A stretch of 64,000 nucleotides of DNA from Marasmius tenuissimus (GCA_029532415.1 JAQOTA010000023.1:744001-808000); one strand, 5' to 3'; positions 33,959 to 47,704 are shown, counted from the first letter of the stretch. Notes: generated from the sequence alone by a model not told the origin. Numbers and translations are program-made.

Positions 33959-36900
33959 GTATAGTCCTTCCCGCCGAAACAGAACGAAAACGTGGCGGTC
34001 AATGACTCAAATCGCCGAACAGACCGCTGCAAAAAAAGGCGACTCAGTACAAATACAAACAGCCAGAGCACAGAGAGCCATGCCACAGAAACAATGCGAA
34101 GGGAGCTCAGCTGTGACGAACATCCTGACGCACACTTGTCTGAATGCAATGAAATTGCTTCAACTAATGGTCCGAAAGAAACAGGGAGCGAGGTGAAACC
34201 GATCTGAACAAACTAAGACTGAAAAGCTTACAGATCCACTGCATCAGACCAAAAGCATGCCCAACAATCCCGATCGAATCGAGAATCCTACTGAGCTTCC
34301 CTCACAAGGCAATCAAAACCCCCTGACCCAAAAGGATCTTCACACAACCACAGCAACCACAACTACTGTTACACCGCCTCAAGAAAACCAAGGGCGACCC
34401 ACACAAGTAAGCCACCAATCCATACCGAGGGCATGAGCTCACCAGAGTCACTCAGCCACCTGTGTGCAACCAATACGACAATGGCGCTCCCTCGAGGACT
34501 TGGCGATGCCTCACACCTCGACGTCAATAGCCTTCATCAAAAGAAACAAGGATTCAAAAATCGCAAGAGAAGAAGGATTGACGATGAAGAACATCAGGAA
34601 ATGCATAGAAAACACCACGTCGTGGCTACAATATGGAAGGATAACGAGCAACGATGCGGTACATCGGTATGACCAAGCAACGGCATTCTTGGAACTTCTA
34701 GAAGGTAATACCACATCCGATACGAGTGGTTCATGAAGGGGCAAAAACAGAGGAAAGGGAAATTATTTCATTTCCACAATATCTCAATACCTTCACAGAA
34801 GTTCATTGTTTAATAGCTCAGTGTATTCGTAACAGGTCCGGAGTACTTATTTATCGACACTCGTTATCACGGAGAGCAATGAAATAGAGGCAGAACACGG
34901 TCAACAATTCACAGGACACAAAAAAAATTCCCCTAATGAAGACACCAATCCAAACCCATCAAACAGCACCTACTCCAAGTCATCAGGTGTACTGAACAAA
35001 TCACTGTAGAGCACGACCAACTCCGTGTACTTAGTTCCGAATTCCCTTTTCAACATCAGATATCACCTCCGACAGAATCGACAACTCCCGTTCCGCTGCC
35101 AGAGTCTTCACTATAAAAATGAGGACTATCAATAAAAAGACATAGGGCAGACAGGACAGACAACGCTGAACAACCCGACCTTGGGTATGAGTAATGGGAT
35201 TAAGGACATGCTCTACCTGAATTCCGACCAACACAATCGTTTCGACATCAATGAAACCCCACACTTAGGACAACTTCACGATATCAACCGCTTCAGCGAG
35301 TTGACAAGAAATGTAAGGTGGCATGGCAGCAGTGACATAAGCCACATGAATGATGGAACCAGGATCTTCAAGGTGATACAAAACGTCTGAACAAACAATC
35401 AGCAACAACCTCAACTTTGCACAGACAATAAGATACTAACCCAAGACAGCCTGGATGACCTAACAACTGAACCCAGAACTATCCAAGGCAGTAGGGGTCC
35501 TGAGAGGACCACAACCTTGAAGAACAGAGGCAAGCTGACAGTGAATGCGAAACTGGCCAGAGTGACCAGAAACCGTGATATAAGGACCACCGTCACCATT
35601 CGACCACTCTTGACAAAAACTAAGCATGTTGAATGTCGCCAGAGGAGGATGCTATATGCCAAAGACTCAGCAACAGGATACAATACGCCCAGATGAGACA
35701 TATGTTTAACCCAAAAATCATAGGCATCGGGGTCAGGTGCATGATACAACATATTGTGGAGAGGATCTGTTGACGAAGTTGTCATGACGCAAAAGAGAAC
35801 GGAGGAAATTGACAACTACAAGACGAGAGGCAGAAGAGAGCGGATGCTTTTAAAAAAGAACAACTGATGGATTCCCTTATAAAATCATCCACATCAAAGA
35901 AAGTGCCTAAGAAGGAGTCTACGGAAAGCATGGGAGAACCTCAAGTCATGCGAACCTCAGCTGATAGTACACACCGCCAAAGCAGGCAATGGAATTATCA
36001 AAGCGTATCACAATGTGAATCGTCTGCGCAACCAATGCACAGCAACCCGATGACTCCAAGCAAACTGGACAATGCACTAAGGAAAGCGGAAACGGGACTT
36101 GAGCCAGATGTGCCTTCAGGCTTTGAGCACTACCAGCAAACACGGTCACGCCAGATTGTGACATCCTCAGGCTTGTTTGGAGAATATTTTGACCAGCCCC
36201 CCGAAATGACATTGCCAAGCTATATGCGGCATATGAGCGCTCAGGATCGAGTAAAATACATGTCACATGTCCAGCACACGAACACATTCTCCATGTCCCG
36301 AGGACGACCCCGACCTTGAACCGGATCACGAACAAAGAGTATACCCTTAATGGGCTGCCAGAGCAGTCCTCCTACAGACCCCAATCTCAAATACTACCAG
36401 CCCGTTCAAAAACCAGTACGAATGATGTCACTGACTGTATGACACCAAAGCCTCGGAACCAACACAAACAATCCGATACCTCTGTTTGCTGTCGATTATA
36501 CAGCCAAACCAATTGAGCCTCAGGGCTAACACCGACCACTAGGAGACACTATCCAGCAGACCTGCATGCCTTGCAGAAATAATCCAAGAAATATAACCTA
36601 ACCCTGATTGACAACCGTCGTGCCGTTGACGGCCTTGCAGGGCACTGGCAGAGAGAACCGCACGCCAAACTGACATGTCCAACAGATCTGACAGGGAACC
36701 CCACTCAAGACATATTTCCAGAACGACAAAAAGGTCCCTTCATGAGACAGATTTTTGGAAACCAGCCCACTCCAACTTGATGACTCGTTGCTGACAACAG
36801 ACTGGGTCCAAAGGCATGCTTCTCCACAATACGTCTCTCCGATTGTTACAATTGATACGAACATCACAAAAAGACAGCATCAAAGGCCCATTGGAAGAGC

Positions 36901-37096
36901 TCACCACAGAGGCAGGGACGAAAGAAGGGGACACATGTATAGTCGTAGACAACGCAAACGAACAAGATGCCAATACAGGAGTGAAAAGGTAGTCTGCGAT
37001 TAGTACCGTGATTTCCCATAACACAAGGAAGCAAGAGTTCACAAACTTATCCAAAACTGAGAAGGAAGTCATGAGGAGAAGAAACAAAAGGAACCA
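33959..37096. other. Degenerate A/C-rich region with scattered exon-like pieces
   Basis: There is no intact gene. Two plus-strand open stretches look exon-like but are unrecognised: 34464-34736 (a helical, charged peptide containing TTSWLQYGRI) and 35867-36319 (150 codons, starting MDSLIKSSTSKK). These may be downstream exons of the preceding remnant or separate decayed genes. Minus-strand open frames at 33727-34149, 35411-35815 and 36740-37156 are Leu/Phe/Val-rich shadows of the A/C-rich strand. Confidence 0.4.
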
Positions 37097-37112
37097 ATAG
37101 CTACCACATGCG

Positions 37113-39263
37113 GCACAGTAGTAGCCCAGTCCAAGTCTCTGGACAATAACAACCATTCCCTTAAGAGGGCATATGGGATCTTATACACCTTGTTCACAGC
37201 AGTAGGGTAAATATTGGAGCATGACAAAACCGAACTCTTTCACTTTAGCAGGGCTAGGGATCGATATGACCCACCCCTAGACTTGGAGTTTGCCCCATAC
37301 ACAGGAAACACTCCCCTCTGACCCAAAGAAACCTGGCGGTACCTGGGGTTCTATTTTGATCGCAAACTGCTGTTTCACGAGCATGTGCGATACCACTCTA
37401 CCAAGGCTCTCACCACTGTACTACAGTGAATGAGAATGCTCGGTAATTCAACCAGGGGGCTCTCAGCCCTACATAAACGACTCCTATACTGTGTGTGTGT
37501 GATACCAATCGCCACATATGGGTTTAGGCTCTGGTTCTTTGAAGGATCTAGAAGCAAAACTGCTCTTAAATCCCTCAACACTATGCAGCGTAAAGCAGCA
37601 ATTTGGGTGACAGGCGCATTCCGCACATTGCCTACAGGCGAAGTTGAAGCCCTTGTGGGCCTCATCCTGGTTCATATCCACCTTCGTAAACTTGCCACTA
37701 GGCTGATTACAGGGTAGCCACCTTGTCGAGTACACACCTGACAAGATCTTTACTTAGGGGAGCACAACTCAAAGACACTATCCCCCACCCCAAGTCACTG
37801 GCCATTCTGACAGAAGCAGTCCAGAAGAAGGTCAAAGGCACTGTTATGGAGATCAACAAGGTCTCCACTAAGCTTACTGAGGAGTTTGATCCCACACACG
37901 AGGATGCGAACCCTGGCAATAGATTGCAAGACAGGTACCCTGACCGAGTCACATTCACTGAGCAAGCCAAGGACAAAGAGAAATCCGAGTCCGAAAGCCT
38001 AGCTGAGTGGATAGTATTTCTTGATCAGAAACTCGAGATACTCGAAGATGATCTTGAAACGGTTGTTGCAGCTACTGATGCTTGGGTGCTGCAAAACCCT
38101 AGACATCAGGCTGTTCCAGCGGCCATGATATACAGAAGTGGAGACTTGGTTCATCAGACCAGGTACGCTTCAGGTGTTGTTACGGCTATATGCCATACGG
38201 GTGGCAATTTCCTACATGGCTATGTCATGCGGGGAAAGCATCCACTTTGTATTGTTTACTGATTGCATTGCTGCAGCAAAGCGGGCAATTGATCTATCCA
38301 TACACTCAGGACAGAGCCACTCTCTGGCTGTGTGTAGGGCACTATCTGACTGGTTTGCAGGAGGAGATGACTGCAAGGTGACCTTCATCCAAGTACCTTC
38401 AAAAGCAAGATGGAGTATTCACCAGCTTGCTCACAAATATGTCAGAGGACTACCCCCCATTGGTGTGGGGGCAGTGCCCAAACATCGCTGGATAGGCTTT
38501 GACAAGAAGCCACAAAGGCAGGCCAGGATGCATGGGTGTCACACTTTCAGGACCCATCATATAGAGGCAGGCAGGCACTTTTACGAGCTACAAGATCTTA
38601 AAGATCGCCCTCTACAACCATCGTACCTCAAGGGAGGAACATGGTTAAAGCTGGCCGCAGGGTCACTGTCATTGACAACCAGAATGACTCGGTGTATTCT
38701 GGGGCACGCACTGATTGGAGAGTACTACCAGCGGTTTAATATTCAGGCAGATCTAGCCTGCCTGTGTGGCGTAGAACCTGGGACCAGGGCACACATACTT
38801 CACTGATGCTCAGAACTAGAGCGTGGAAACTCGCTAAACCGCCTTCCAGGCCTGATAGGTTATTTGAAGGCAAACCCTAGGGTGTTTGCCTTCCCCTCCC
38901 AAGCAGAAGCAGAAGGAGTTGGGTAAGTGATCTGGGCTGATGTGCTGGAATTAGCTCCCCGTAGACTCTTTGGAGGGGTGTGGGGGCCCTGGCTGCCGAG
39001 CCTAGGTGGTGGGGGTGAAGGACGTGGGAGCAGGGGGTGCTAGTGTGTCAGAGCCCATGATGATAACACCCTACTTACCACATAGTGTTGGGGAAACACT
39101 GTGGATATGTTCTGAGGGGCGGTTCCTAGAGAGGCGCACCTCCTTTCTAGCAGGGGACCTAGTTATTACGCATTTGTGGGATGCTGCAGTTGTATATAGC
39201 GACTGGACTGTGTTTGTACACCGGTATACAAGAATATGATTCAAAAAAAAAACAAAAAAAAAA
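37113..39263 (+). mobile_element. 5'-truncated LINE (copy a) with 16-bp target duplication
   Basis: The copy starts inside the RT gene just after the YVDDG codons and runs through RNase H and the 3' tail to an A-rich end (39243-39263). The same 16-bp word ATAGCTACCACATGCG flanks it at 37097-37112 and 39264-39279, the signature of target-primed reverse transcription. Coding pieces at 37430-37717, 37723-38262 and 38138-38806 cover the RT thumb and RNase H but are broken by frameshifts and stops (for example at 37322 and 38804). The 3' tail, ending AGAATATGATTC before poly(A), matches the other copies. Confidence 0.9.
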
Positions 39264-39279
39264 ATAGCTACCACATGCG

Positions 39280-40534
39280 ACTCAAGTCCTAGGGGGAACA
39301 CGCCCAAGGCCACCAATCCTCTATCTCTATGCTCCAATAACCCTCAAAGCAGCCGAGTGACTCCCTATCTTTGTCAGATCTGGGTGTGGGTGGAGGATGA
39401 CAAGCCAAACCACAGACCGAAAGCCTCTGCTCCCATTCACTGTACATGACACCCATGTCACAAGTGTGAACACAACCTCCCTTGATCGCACATCCTGAAT
39501 GAACAATGAATGATTCCACACTCTCCATAAAGCCTTCATCTTGAAACCCCACAAGTAACGAAGGCATACAGCCGACAGCCATGATCGACAGCTGCGGGCA
39601 ACAAAGGAGGTCAAACAACGCTCCGAGGTCATGAGCATCTGTATGGGAATGAATCTTGACAACCAAGTTCTTGCAACAATTCATGGTGGGTAACCACTGG
39701 AGGCTCATCCACAAAAAGACAGGCACTGGCTGTCAATCCAGCATGGACAACCTCAGGTGTCAATGAATGTTTGAGATACAGATGTGTCAACCTTTGCCAG
39801 GCACCACCAAACAAATGACCCGGAGATACTACAAGGGACCAATCAAACCATGAACCCATGTTGACACCGAAATCAAGTGAACGGAGAGAGAGTGCGAGGC
39901 CGAGGCAAGCAATAGGAGCGGCCAATTCCTGAACGTGGCCGGCATAGTTCCCATTACCAACACCACAGCATATTTTGATACACCACACTTCACCCCAGTG
40001 TTGAGACTTCCATATTCTCTCCACAATGTCGAAAACCAGGATCCACCCCCCCATGCCACAAGGAGCAGTTACCAAGCAGGACAACCATCTACCAGGGTCA
40101 CTGACCATGAGACCCAAGAGCGGCCACTCAATATCCTCTCCATACAGGTCAAAATCACGAAAAAGGACCACCAAGATGTCCACCCCCTTACTACGCATCA
40201 CCGCAGCTTTCAGACACTTTGCTCCTCACTCCCTGATACGGCCCAGCAGTTGCACTGCAGGAGAAAACAGAACAAAGGGCGTAGTGAGGGGCACAGTGGA
40301 GGGTAACAGCAAGGGCGAATGATACAGGACCACGTGATGCGAAGTAAATATCCTCTGTGATAGGGAAAGAAACGATCTGCAAGTCAAGAACAAACTAAGG
40401 AGATCACCAGACAAACACCCCATACGGCAAGTCGTTATGTCAAACAGCCAACCTGCCTTGTCTCCTACGACCCACTCAAAGATTTCCAGCCAAAGATCCA
40501 CGCTGACTCTAATGTGAAGGAATAACCAGCACAA
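39280..40534 (-). pseudogene. Decayed F-box-like gene
   Basis: On the minus strand near 40500 the peptide VSVDLWLEIFEWVV matches the start of an F-box (LPxELWLEIFxWV). It is followed, with shifts in frame, by DLLSLFLTCRSF and a long Leu-rich tail (39629-40201 and 39289-39726) with pieces such as LLCCPQLSIMAV that look like degenerate leucine-rich repeats. F-box proteins recruit substrates to SCF ubiquitin ligases, and Agaricomycetes carry very large families of them. Frame changes and missing splice logic make this a pseudogene. LINE copy a sits at its 3' side. Confidence 0.4.
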
Positions 40535-41939
40535 AAAGTTAACAAAACATGGGTAGCATGCAGCGCAACAGTAGTTCCCTCACCGATCTAAACCCTGAGC
40601 ACTACCTATCAGAGTGTCATCGTGCCTGTGATCAAAAGCTGCCACATCCCCACCAACGCTACAGAAGCGAGTGTGTCAGTATCGACGACAACAAAAACAT
40701 GTAAGTAGCGAACACACTCATGATCCACAGGAACAGCGTTGTCGACAATTTTCACCCCTCCTCGAATATCGCCCAGGAAAGACAACGAATGTACTCTGAA
40801 AACGGGCGAGCCGATTTCACTGAACGGCTATTAGACTACAAAAAGCGAAAGAAGACTGCCATTGGAACACACCAAGATAGCATTGTCCTGGCTGAGTACC
40901 CCTGAGTATCAGCCTCACCAGCGACAGTGTCGACTAGCGCATTCTCCTCACATTTCCCACAACCGTGTGCAAAAAGAGTCGTCAGCGAAAGTAAACCCAC
41001 ATACATACAAGCCCAAACACACCAAATATTAGGTAGGTGTCCATTCATAGGACGGAGACTTGCAATGAAGGGGTAATACAAAGAACACAACAAGAAGCAA
41101 GAAAAACTTCAATCAGTGCGGACGTGCTGACTCAAACCTCAAACCGGAACAGTGGCACCGAGATTTAAGATATCTCCATTGCACCAAGATACCCCAAATG
41201 TTGATGGCATCCAACAAAAAACAAATGATGAATATTGAGAGACAAGTCCCCACAACCACAGACAAACGTGCCAATGTCCACGTCCATTGTCCAGAAATAC
41301 GAGCATCCTTTGTTTGGCTCTGGGGAGGTGAGGGAGGAGGGGCACAGGTAATGACAATGTACATTTAGGGGATAGCAGGTCCAAAAAGACAGAGAAGAGA
41401 ATACAACAGGGACGGCGTATGGAGCACATACAAGAAAGAGTGTCCACTAAACAAGATACACACACGCAATACAGGAGACAGCAGAACTTACTACACAACA
41501 AACATGAGAGATGCAAAGATGATGAACGCAAACCTACAACTACAAGTAATGTACATTAGGTATCCAAGATGACAGGAAAATGGTAGGGTAAATATTGCAG
41601 AGTCAACAAAGATGAGCGGACGCAAAGAAGCAAACCTAATTGAGCAATTCACGGGTTGAGAGGAGGTGGGTTGCCAAGCATTTGCCACAGAATCCAACAA
41701 TCATCATGCTCCCCAAACTTGCCACACATCAGTGCAACAAACATGTCACGCTCTGGATGAGAGTCAAAGACAGTGTTAGCTTGTCGGAGCACACAACCCT
41801 GGTGATCAGCGTTAGTGTAAAGTGCCTTGACAAGAGCAACGGTAAGTTCAGCAGCTCACTGCATGGCGGCAGACAGATCTCCTGCTACAACCCACAGCAA
41901 CAACATTCTTTTGATAGACATCGCCCGGAGACCATGGGC
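40535..41939. other. No recognisable gene
   Basis: A-rich plus strand with only short open frames (such as 41139-41531 on the minus strand) and no motif I can identify. It ends at the poly(T) of LINE copy b. Confidence 0.5.
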
Positions 41940-42278
41940 TTTTTTTTTTTTTTTTTTTGTTTGAATCATATTCTTATATACCGGTGTATGAACACAGTCC
42001 GGTCGCTATATACAAATGCAGCATGCCACAAATGCGTAATAACTAGATCCCCTGCTAGAAAGGAGGTGCGCCTCGATAGGAACCGCCCCTCAGAACGTAT
42101 CCACAGTGTTTCCCCAACACTATGTGGCAGATAGGATTGTATCATCATGGGCTCAGACACACTGGTGCCCCCTGCTCCCACATCCTTCACCCCTGCCCCC
42201 TAGGCCCGGCAGCAAGAGCCTGCACACCCCTCCAAAGAGTCTATGGGGAGCTAATACCAGCACATCAGCCCAGATCAC

Positions 42279-45200
42279 TTACCCGATTCCTTCAGCTTCT
42301 GCTTGGGAGGGAGAGGCAAACGCCTGAGGGTTTGCCTTCAGGTAAGCTATCAGGCCCAAAAGCCGATTGAGCGAATTTCCACGCTCTAGTTCTGAGCATC
42401 GGTAGAGTACGTGTGCCCTGGTCCCAGGTTCCACACCGCACAGGCATGATAAGTCTGCCTGAATATTAAACCGCTGGTAGTACTCTCCAATCAGTGCGTG
42501 CCCCAGAATACACCGAGTCATTCTGGTTGTCAATGACAGTGACCCTGCGGCCAGCTTTAACCATGTTCCTCCCTTGAGGTACGATGGTTGTAGAGGGCGA
42601 TCTTTTAAGATCTTGTAGCTCGTAAAAGTGCCTGCCTCTATATGATGGGTCCTGAAAGTGTGACACCCACGCATCCTGCCCTGCCTTTGTGGCTTCTTGT
42701 CGAAGCCTATCTAGCGATGTTTGGGGCACTGCCCCCACCCCAATGGGGGGCAATCCTCTAACAAACTCATGAGCAAGCTGGTGTATGCTCCATTTCACTT
42801 TTGAAGGTACTTGGATGAAGGTCACCTTGCGGTCATCTCCTCCTGCACACCAGTCAGATAGCGCCCTACACACAGCCAGAGAGTGACTCTGTCCTGAGTG
42901 TATGGACGGATCAATTGCCCGCTTTGCTGCAGCAATGCAGTCAGTGAACAGTACAAAGTGGTTGCTTTCCCTGCATGACATAGCCATGTAGGAAATTGCC
43001 ACCCGTATAGCATAGAGCTCCGCATCCGGAGCCGTAACAACTCCTGAAGCATACCTGGTCTGATGAACCAAGTCTCCACTTCTGTATATCATAGCCGCTG
43101 AAACGGCCTGATGTCTGGGGTTTTGCGGCACCGAAGCGTTGGTAGCTGCAACAACCGTGTCAGGATCGTCTTTGAGTAACTCGAGTTTCCGATCAAGAAA
43201 TACTATCCACTCAGCTAGGCTTTCGGACTCGGATTTCTCCTTGTCCTTGGCTTGCTCAGTGAATGTGATGCGGTCAGGATCCCTATCCCGCAATCTATTG
43301 CCAGGGTTCGCATCCTTGTGAGTGGGATCGAACTCCTCAGTAAGTCTAGTGGAGACCTTGTCGATCTCCATAACAGTGCCTTTGACTTTCTTTCGGACTG
43401 CTTCCGTCAGATTGGCCAATGACTTGGGATGTGGGGTGGCGTCTTTGACTTATGCTCCCCTAAGTAGAGATCTTGTCGGGTGTGTGCTCGACAAGGTGGC
43501 TACCCTGTAATCCGCCCTTGTCGCGAGTTTACGAAGGTGAATGTGTATTGGGATGAGTCCCGCAAGGGCTTCAACTCCGCCTGTAGGTGATGTGCGAAAG
43601 GCACCAGTCACCCATATTGCTGCTTTACGCTGCATAGTTTTGAGGGATTTGAGAGCGGTTTTGCTCCTAGATTCTTCAAAGAACCATAGCCTGAATCCGT
43701 ACGTAGCGATTGGAATCACACATGCATGGTATAGGAGCCTTTTATGAAGGGCTGAAAGCCCCCTGGTTGAGTTACTGAGCATTCTCATTGACTGTACAGT
43801 GGTGAGAGCCTTGGTAGAGTAGTATCGCACATGCTCATGGAACAGCAATTTGCGATCAAAATAGAACCCCAGGTACTGCCAGGTCTCTTTGGGTCGAAGC
43901 GGAGTGTTTCCTGTGTATGGGGCAAACTCCAGGTCTAGGGGTGGGTCATATCGATCCCTAGCCCTGCTAAAGTGAAAGAGTTCGGTTTTATCGTGCTCCA
44001 ATATTAATCCTACCGCCGTAAACGAGGCGTATAAGATCCCATATGCCCTCTTGAGGGAATGGTTGTTATGGTCTAGCGATTTGGACTGGGCTACCACTGT
44101 GCCATCATCCACATAAGAGAGAAGGGTGGTGTTCAAAGACTCCTCCCGAGCTCTGATTTCATACACCTTCATTATGGGTGCTATGTATATCGATGACAAG
44201 ACTGGAGACAGGGCAGAGTCCTGTCCCACTCCCACATCTGCTTCGTTAGGCCCTGATTCAAACAGGTTCCACCTGTATCTGGTGGACCGCCCTACAAGGT
44301 AGGAGGTAAAGAATCCAATCAACTTGTGAGAGAATCCGAATTTACTCAGTATGTGTAATAGCACATCATGGTTGAGCGATGGGAAGAATTGAGCAATGTC
44401 AAAAGCGACAACGCTTGTCATCTCCCCCTTTGCCCACCCAGCTCTCACTAGGTGGGTTAGGTAAGTGCCTGCATCCTCTGTGGATCGTTGGCGGACTCCC
44501 CCAAACTGGTTGGGGTGAACAAGATCAAACTTGATCATGTCGAATTGAAGACGATTAGAGATCATCTTCTCTATAAGTTTGCCCACAGTATTCAGCAGCA
44601 CAATAGGCCGGAATGCCTTCGGGGTGGAGTATGAAGGCTTGTTGGGCTTCGGGATAATGACTGAGACCGACTCCTTGAAGTGAGTAAGCCCGTAACGCAT
44701 CCCCAAGCTCTGCATTGCTGAATCTAGACCAACTTCGTTCTGTCATAGGTTCTAGCTGATCAAGCACGGAAAGGTCTACTTCCCTTCCTGACGCAGAGTT
44801 GTATGTCCCATGGAGGCCTCTCCACAGATCAACAAGATCATGGCACGGCTGTCCATTGTACTGGATGGCCTCCACTGGTGGTAACTTGCGCTGTTGGATC
44901 CATTCCATTAGATCCCAAGGGCGCTTGTTAGATACAGCAACCTCATTGATTCTGTTGTCAAAGAACTTGCGTTTGGAGGTTCGGATGACCCTCCTAAACT
45001 CGGTCCAGTTATCCTGGGACCTTTCGTCCCTGTAGGCCTGAAGGGCATCAGAGCACTCTTCGGACCACCAGGGCTTCGAGAATTTTGTAACACGGGAGGC
45101 CTTTGAGTGCACGTCCCATGCTTTTGAGAATACCGAGGCCATTTCAGCTGCCATAGCTGATACATCCTCTGCTGTTTGAGGCTCCACCCACGTTGATGCC

Positions 45201-46065
45201 TGGAGTCCATCAATTATGTCGGCTAGGAATTTATCTTCTTAGGAAGGGCACGACGCTGTATTTCAGGGATGTCTCCCATATCTAGTATTACGGAAACCGG
45301 GATATGGTCCGATGGTCCCTGCAGTTCTGTCTCCCTCGTGGCCAACATTGCCAATGAGAGAGTAGATTTGACAAACACTAGGTCTAGAACAGATTCCCTA
45401 AGACCTTGTGTCCGTGATATGAAGGTTGGCCCCGGATTTATATACCTGGCCCTGGACACTCCAAGTTCCCCCGCTGTTTCCAGCAGTGCTGCCACCATGC
45501 CCCGGCGCTGTGAGACGCCTGGGTCCCATTCCGGGGAGTGGCAGTTGAAATCACCTGCCATGAGCAAAAGTGAAGGTATGCTGCCCGCTTTGTCTTGCAG
45601 AAGTCGGATAGCGGTCCCATTGTCATCAGAATAGACATTGGCTAGACATTCAGTCTCACCTCTGTAAAACAGAGACATGACTAGTACATTGCGGTGGTCA
45701 ATGACACCCCTGCGCATTGCAGGCCTGAGGGCAGCCAGTCTCTTAGAGACGTATGTGGCTACTCTCGGGCGATCTCCCTCATCTTTCTCTGAACGGATCA
45801 TTACTGTCCAAGATGGGTGATTAGGCGCACCCACCACTCTCTCCCCTTCCGGGTCCTTAGCTGATGGTGCGTGTCTTATGAGCCGCCAGGGCGGTTCTTG
45901 GATGAACAGGATGTCAAAACGGTCTTTCAACTCCTCGAGCAATACATCAAGATACATATAGTTCTTAGCGATGTTAAAACTTAAGACTCTTATCCCTTGT
46001 GTCTCAGACATTAAGCTAGACGTGGGGTTTGAGCAATGGGCCTTGTACCAGAACTGGGTTTGCAT
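42279..46065 (-). pseudogene. LINE copy b second frame: endonuclease, RT, RNase H (broken)
   Basis: The endonuclease (46065-45223) shows LSFNIAKNYMYLDVLLEEL, FIQEPPW, AGDFNCHSPEWDP and GPSDHIPV, the catalytic motifs of the EEP family. It ends early (KKINS stop), where copy d has a longer Gly/Glu stretch, so this copy has a small deletion and frameshift. A linker with WWSEECSDALQAYRDER leads to RT (44715-43450; VVAFDIAQFFPSLNH, active-site YVDD at 44104-44115). After a TAA, RNase H follows (about 43150-42700; AELYAIRVAISYMA, LFTDCIAAAKRAID, IHQLAHEFVRG). The first RNase H Asp is Asn here (AATNAS versus AATDAS in copy e). A final frameshift lies near 42610. Confidence 0.85.
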
Positions 46066-46345
46066 ACCTCAGCATATTTAGCTTCAATCCAAACTCGGTC
46101 AAAGCGATGGCGCCAGAAGGGGCAAGCCCTTTCAGTTGCGGAGTGATTGCCCCTACAGTTAGGGCATACCGGTGTATGGGGGCATGGCTCATCTTCGTCG
46201 GTAGGAGGAATAGGCGGGTTAGCCTTTGGGTTACCCTTGCAACAGCCTGCAACAAGCCAATGCTCATCAGCTTTGTGGGGACCACTACATTTGGGACAAT
46301 GCTGCTGCGGAGCGTGGCACCTGACGCCGCCATGGACCGTCACTT
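46011..46345 (-). pseudogene. LINE copy b first frame, zinc-knuckle tail
   Basis: This is the C-terminal end of a LINE first frame, reading CPKCSGPHKADEHW..C and CPNCRGNHSATERACPFW: two CCHC-like knuckles as in nucleic-acid-binding LINE Gag-like proteins. It ends just past the endonuclease start, overlapping it. The N-terminal part is missing because the element is cut near 46345. Confidence 0.65.
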
Positions 46346-46351
46346 CTTGTT

Positions 46352-47437
46352 TTGAAGCCCTCCACACCACCAGCTCCCTCCCAGAACCTCGGCACCATCG
46401 ACATCGATGCCAGCGACAATGAAACTCCTCAGGCTGGGCCATCTAAGATTGTTGAGTGCAGAAGCTCTGACGATGACTCCTCCGACGCGGTCAGCGTTTC
46501 AGAGGAGCATGTCCCCACTCACGATTCCCCGTTTCAAGAATCGTCCTACGTTGTCCCCAATCCACCTGAAGTTCCTCAGGCCAATCCATCTTCAGACGAC
46601 AACGACGACTTCGAGCCTCCTCCTGCTTCCGCTGAGGAGATCAACAGGTTCGTCCTTTCTCAACAAATTAGAGACATCATGCCAACTCCAATTTTTCCTC
46701 CTACTCACTGTTGACCTCTCATCTGTCGCCCTGTGTCTCTGAATTGTCAACACTGGGGTCGAAGATCTAGGGTGAGTTCCAATATTTTTTGTCCTTTTGG
46801 TTTTGAGTTTGATATTAACTCTTCACTACAGTGCCGATCCGCATCTTCTTCTGATGAGGAGGGAGAGACAGCTCCAGTTATAAAGACTCGTCCCCTCATA
46901 TCTCGGGCCAACTATGAGGATGTCGAAATGTCCAGGGTCGATGCTTCCGAACCGGCAGCTGGTAGTGGTTTCACTACGGTAAGCTCATTCTAAAGCCTAT
47001 CTTCACTCATAATTCTAACTTCTTTATCTGTTCAGAATAACATGACCATCCATGACGAGGCCAGTGATGGAGAGGAGGATGACAAAGACATTGAGGAACA
47101 CTCCATGTCTAATCGTGAGGTTAAGGAGCACCGGGAGGCTCTGTCATCCCTGAAGAGCTTGGGGAACCCCCGGGTTCCTTGTCCCTGTTCTGAAACTCCA
47201 CCTCCGATTCCTCCTTCTGCAGTGGTTATCAAGGTCAGTTCTTACCTTATCCTTCATTCCAGTTTCTTTTGTCTGACTTAGTCTCCTTCAGACCCAAATT
47301 GGTCGGACAGTGAATGCTCCGAGGCGTCCAGGTAGTTCAACAGCAGTCATACCTACTGTGAGTTTCCTTTTCTTGGCTCAGTCATTTCTTCTCTCTCATC
47401 TTTCTATTACCAGATGCGTCCTTCATCCGGTCTGTTA
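46352..47437 (+). pseudogene. Host gene fragment cut on both sides by transposons
   Basis: Well-formed exon-intron structure survives: an exon ending at GTTCGT (46648), then exons 46832-46978, 47036-47233 and 47292-47357 and the start of another at 47414, with GTAAGC, GTCAGT and GTGAGT donors and CAG acceptors. The last full exons are all multiples of three in phase 0. The peptide is acidic and Ser/Pro-rich (DIDASDNETP, SASSSDEEGE, DEASDGEEDDKDIEEH), probably a disordered nuclear protein, not recognised. The left side is lost at LINE b. The right side is cut at 47437 by the copia-2 LTR, and its continuation is not found beyond the element. Confidence 0.55.
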
Positions 47438-47704
47438 TGTTGAGGCAGAGGTCCTGCCCATGCAGTGGCAGCATGGGACAGACTAGCTCACCTGGAGATA
47501 GGCTTAGAGGCAGCAACGAGAGTAGTAAAAGTACTGGTATTGCATGTAGATACAGAGCTACTTATATACTATACAGAGGTGGCTGTATCTTCTATAACAG
47601 GAGTGACTAGGAATAGCATAGATCATAGTGAAACAATTGAAGCATAGATGCGGCCCGATACAACGGTCCATATATCCGGTAGTCCGGATTCAACACTCCC
47701 CCTT
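47438..47704 (-). repeat. Copia-2 3' LTR and polypurine tract
   Basis: The 258-bp LTR reads, on the minus strand, TGTTGAATCC to CTCAACA. The polypurine tract AAGGGGGAG (complement of 47696-47704) precedes it. Confidence 0.9.

Larger units (their letters stand above)
41940..46345 (-). mobile_element. Longest LINE copy (copy b), EN-RT-RNase H type
   Basis: Reading on the minus strand: zinc-knuckle tail of the first frame, an AP-endonuclease-like domain, reverse transcriptase, RNase H, 3' tail and poly(A) (poly(T) at 41940-41958). Domain order and the RNase H downstream of RT fit I/Tad-type LINEs; I do not assign a clade. The 5' boundary near 46345 is approximate, and I find no target duplication: the word left of the poly(T) (ACCATGGGC) is not repeated at the other side. 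The element adjoins a host gene fragment at 46352. Confidence 0.85.

Noticed and set aside
33727..37156. Several long Leu/Val/Phe-rich minus-strand open frames as membrane proteins
   Set aside because: They are the complement of A/C-rich low-stop sequence, lack splice logic and family motifs, and overlap plus-strand exon-like pieces.
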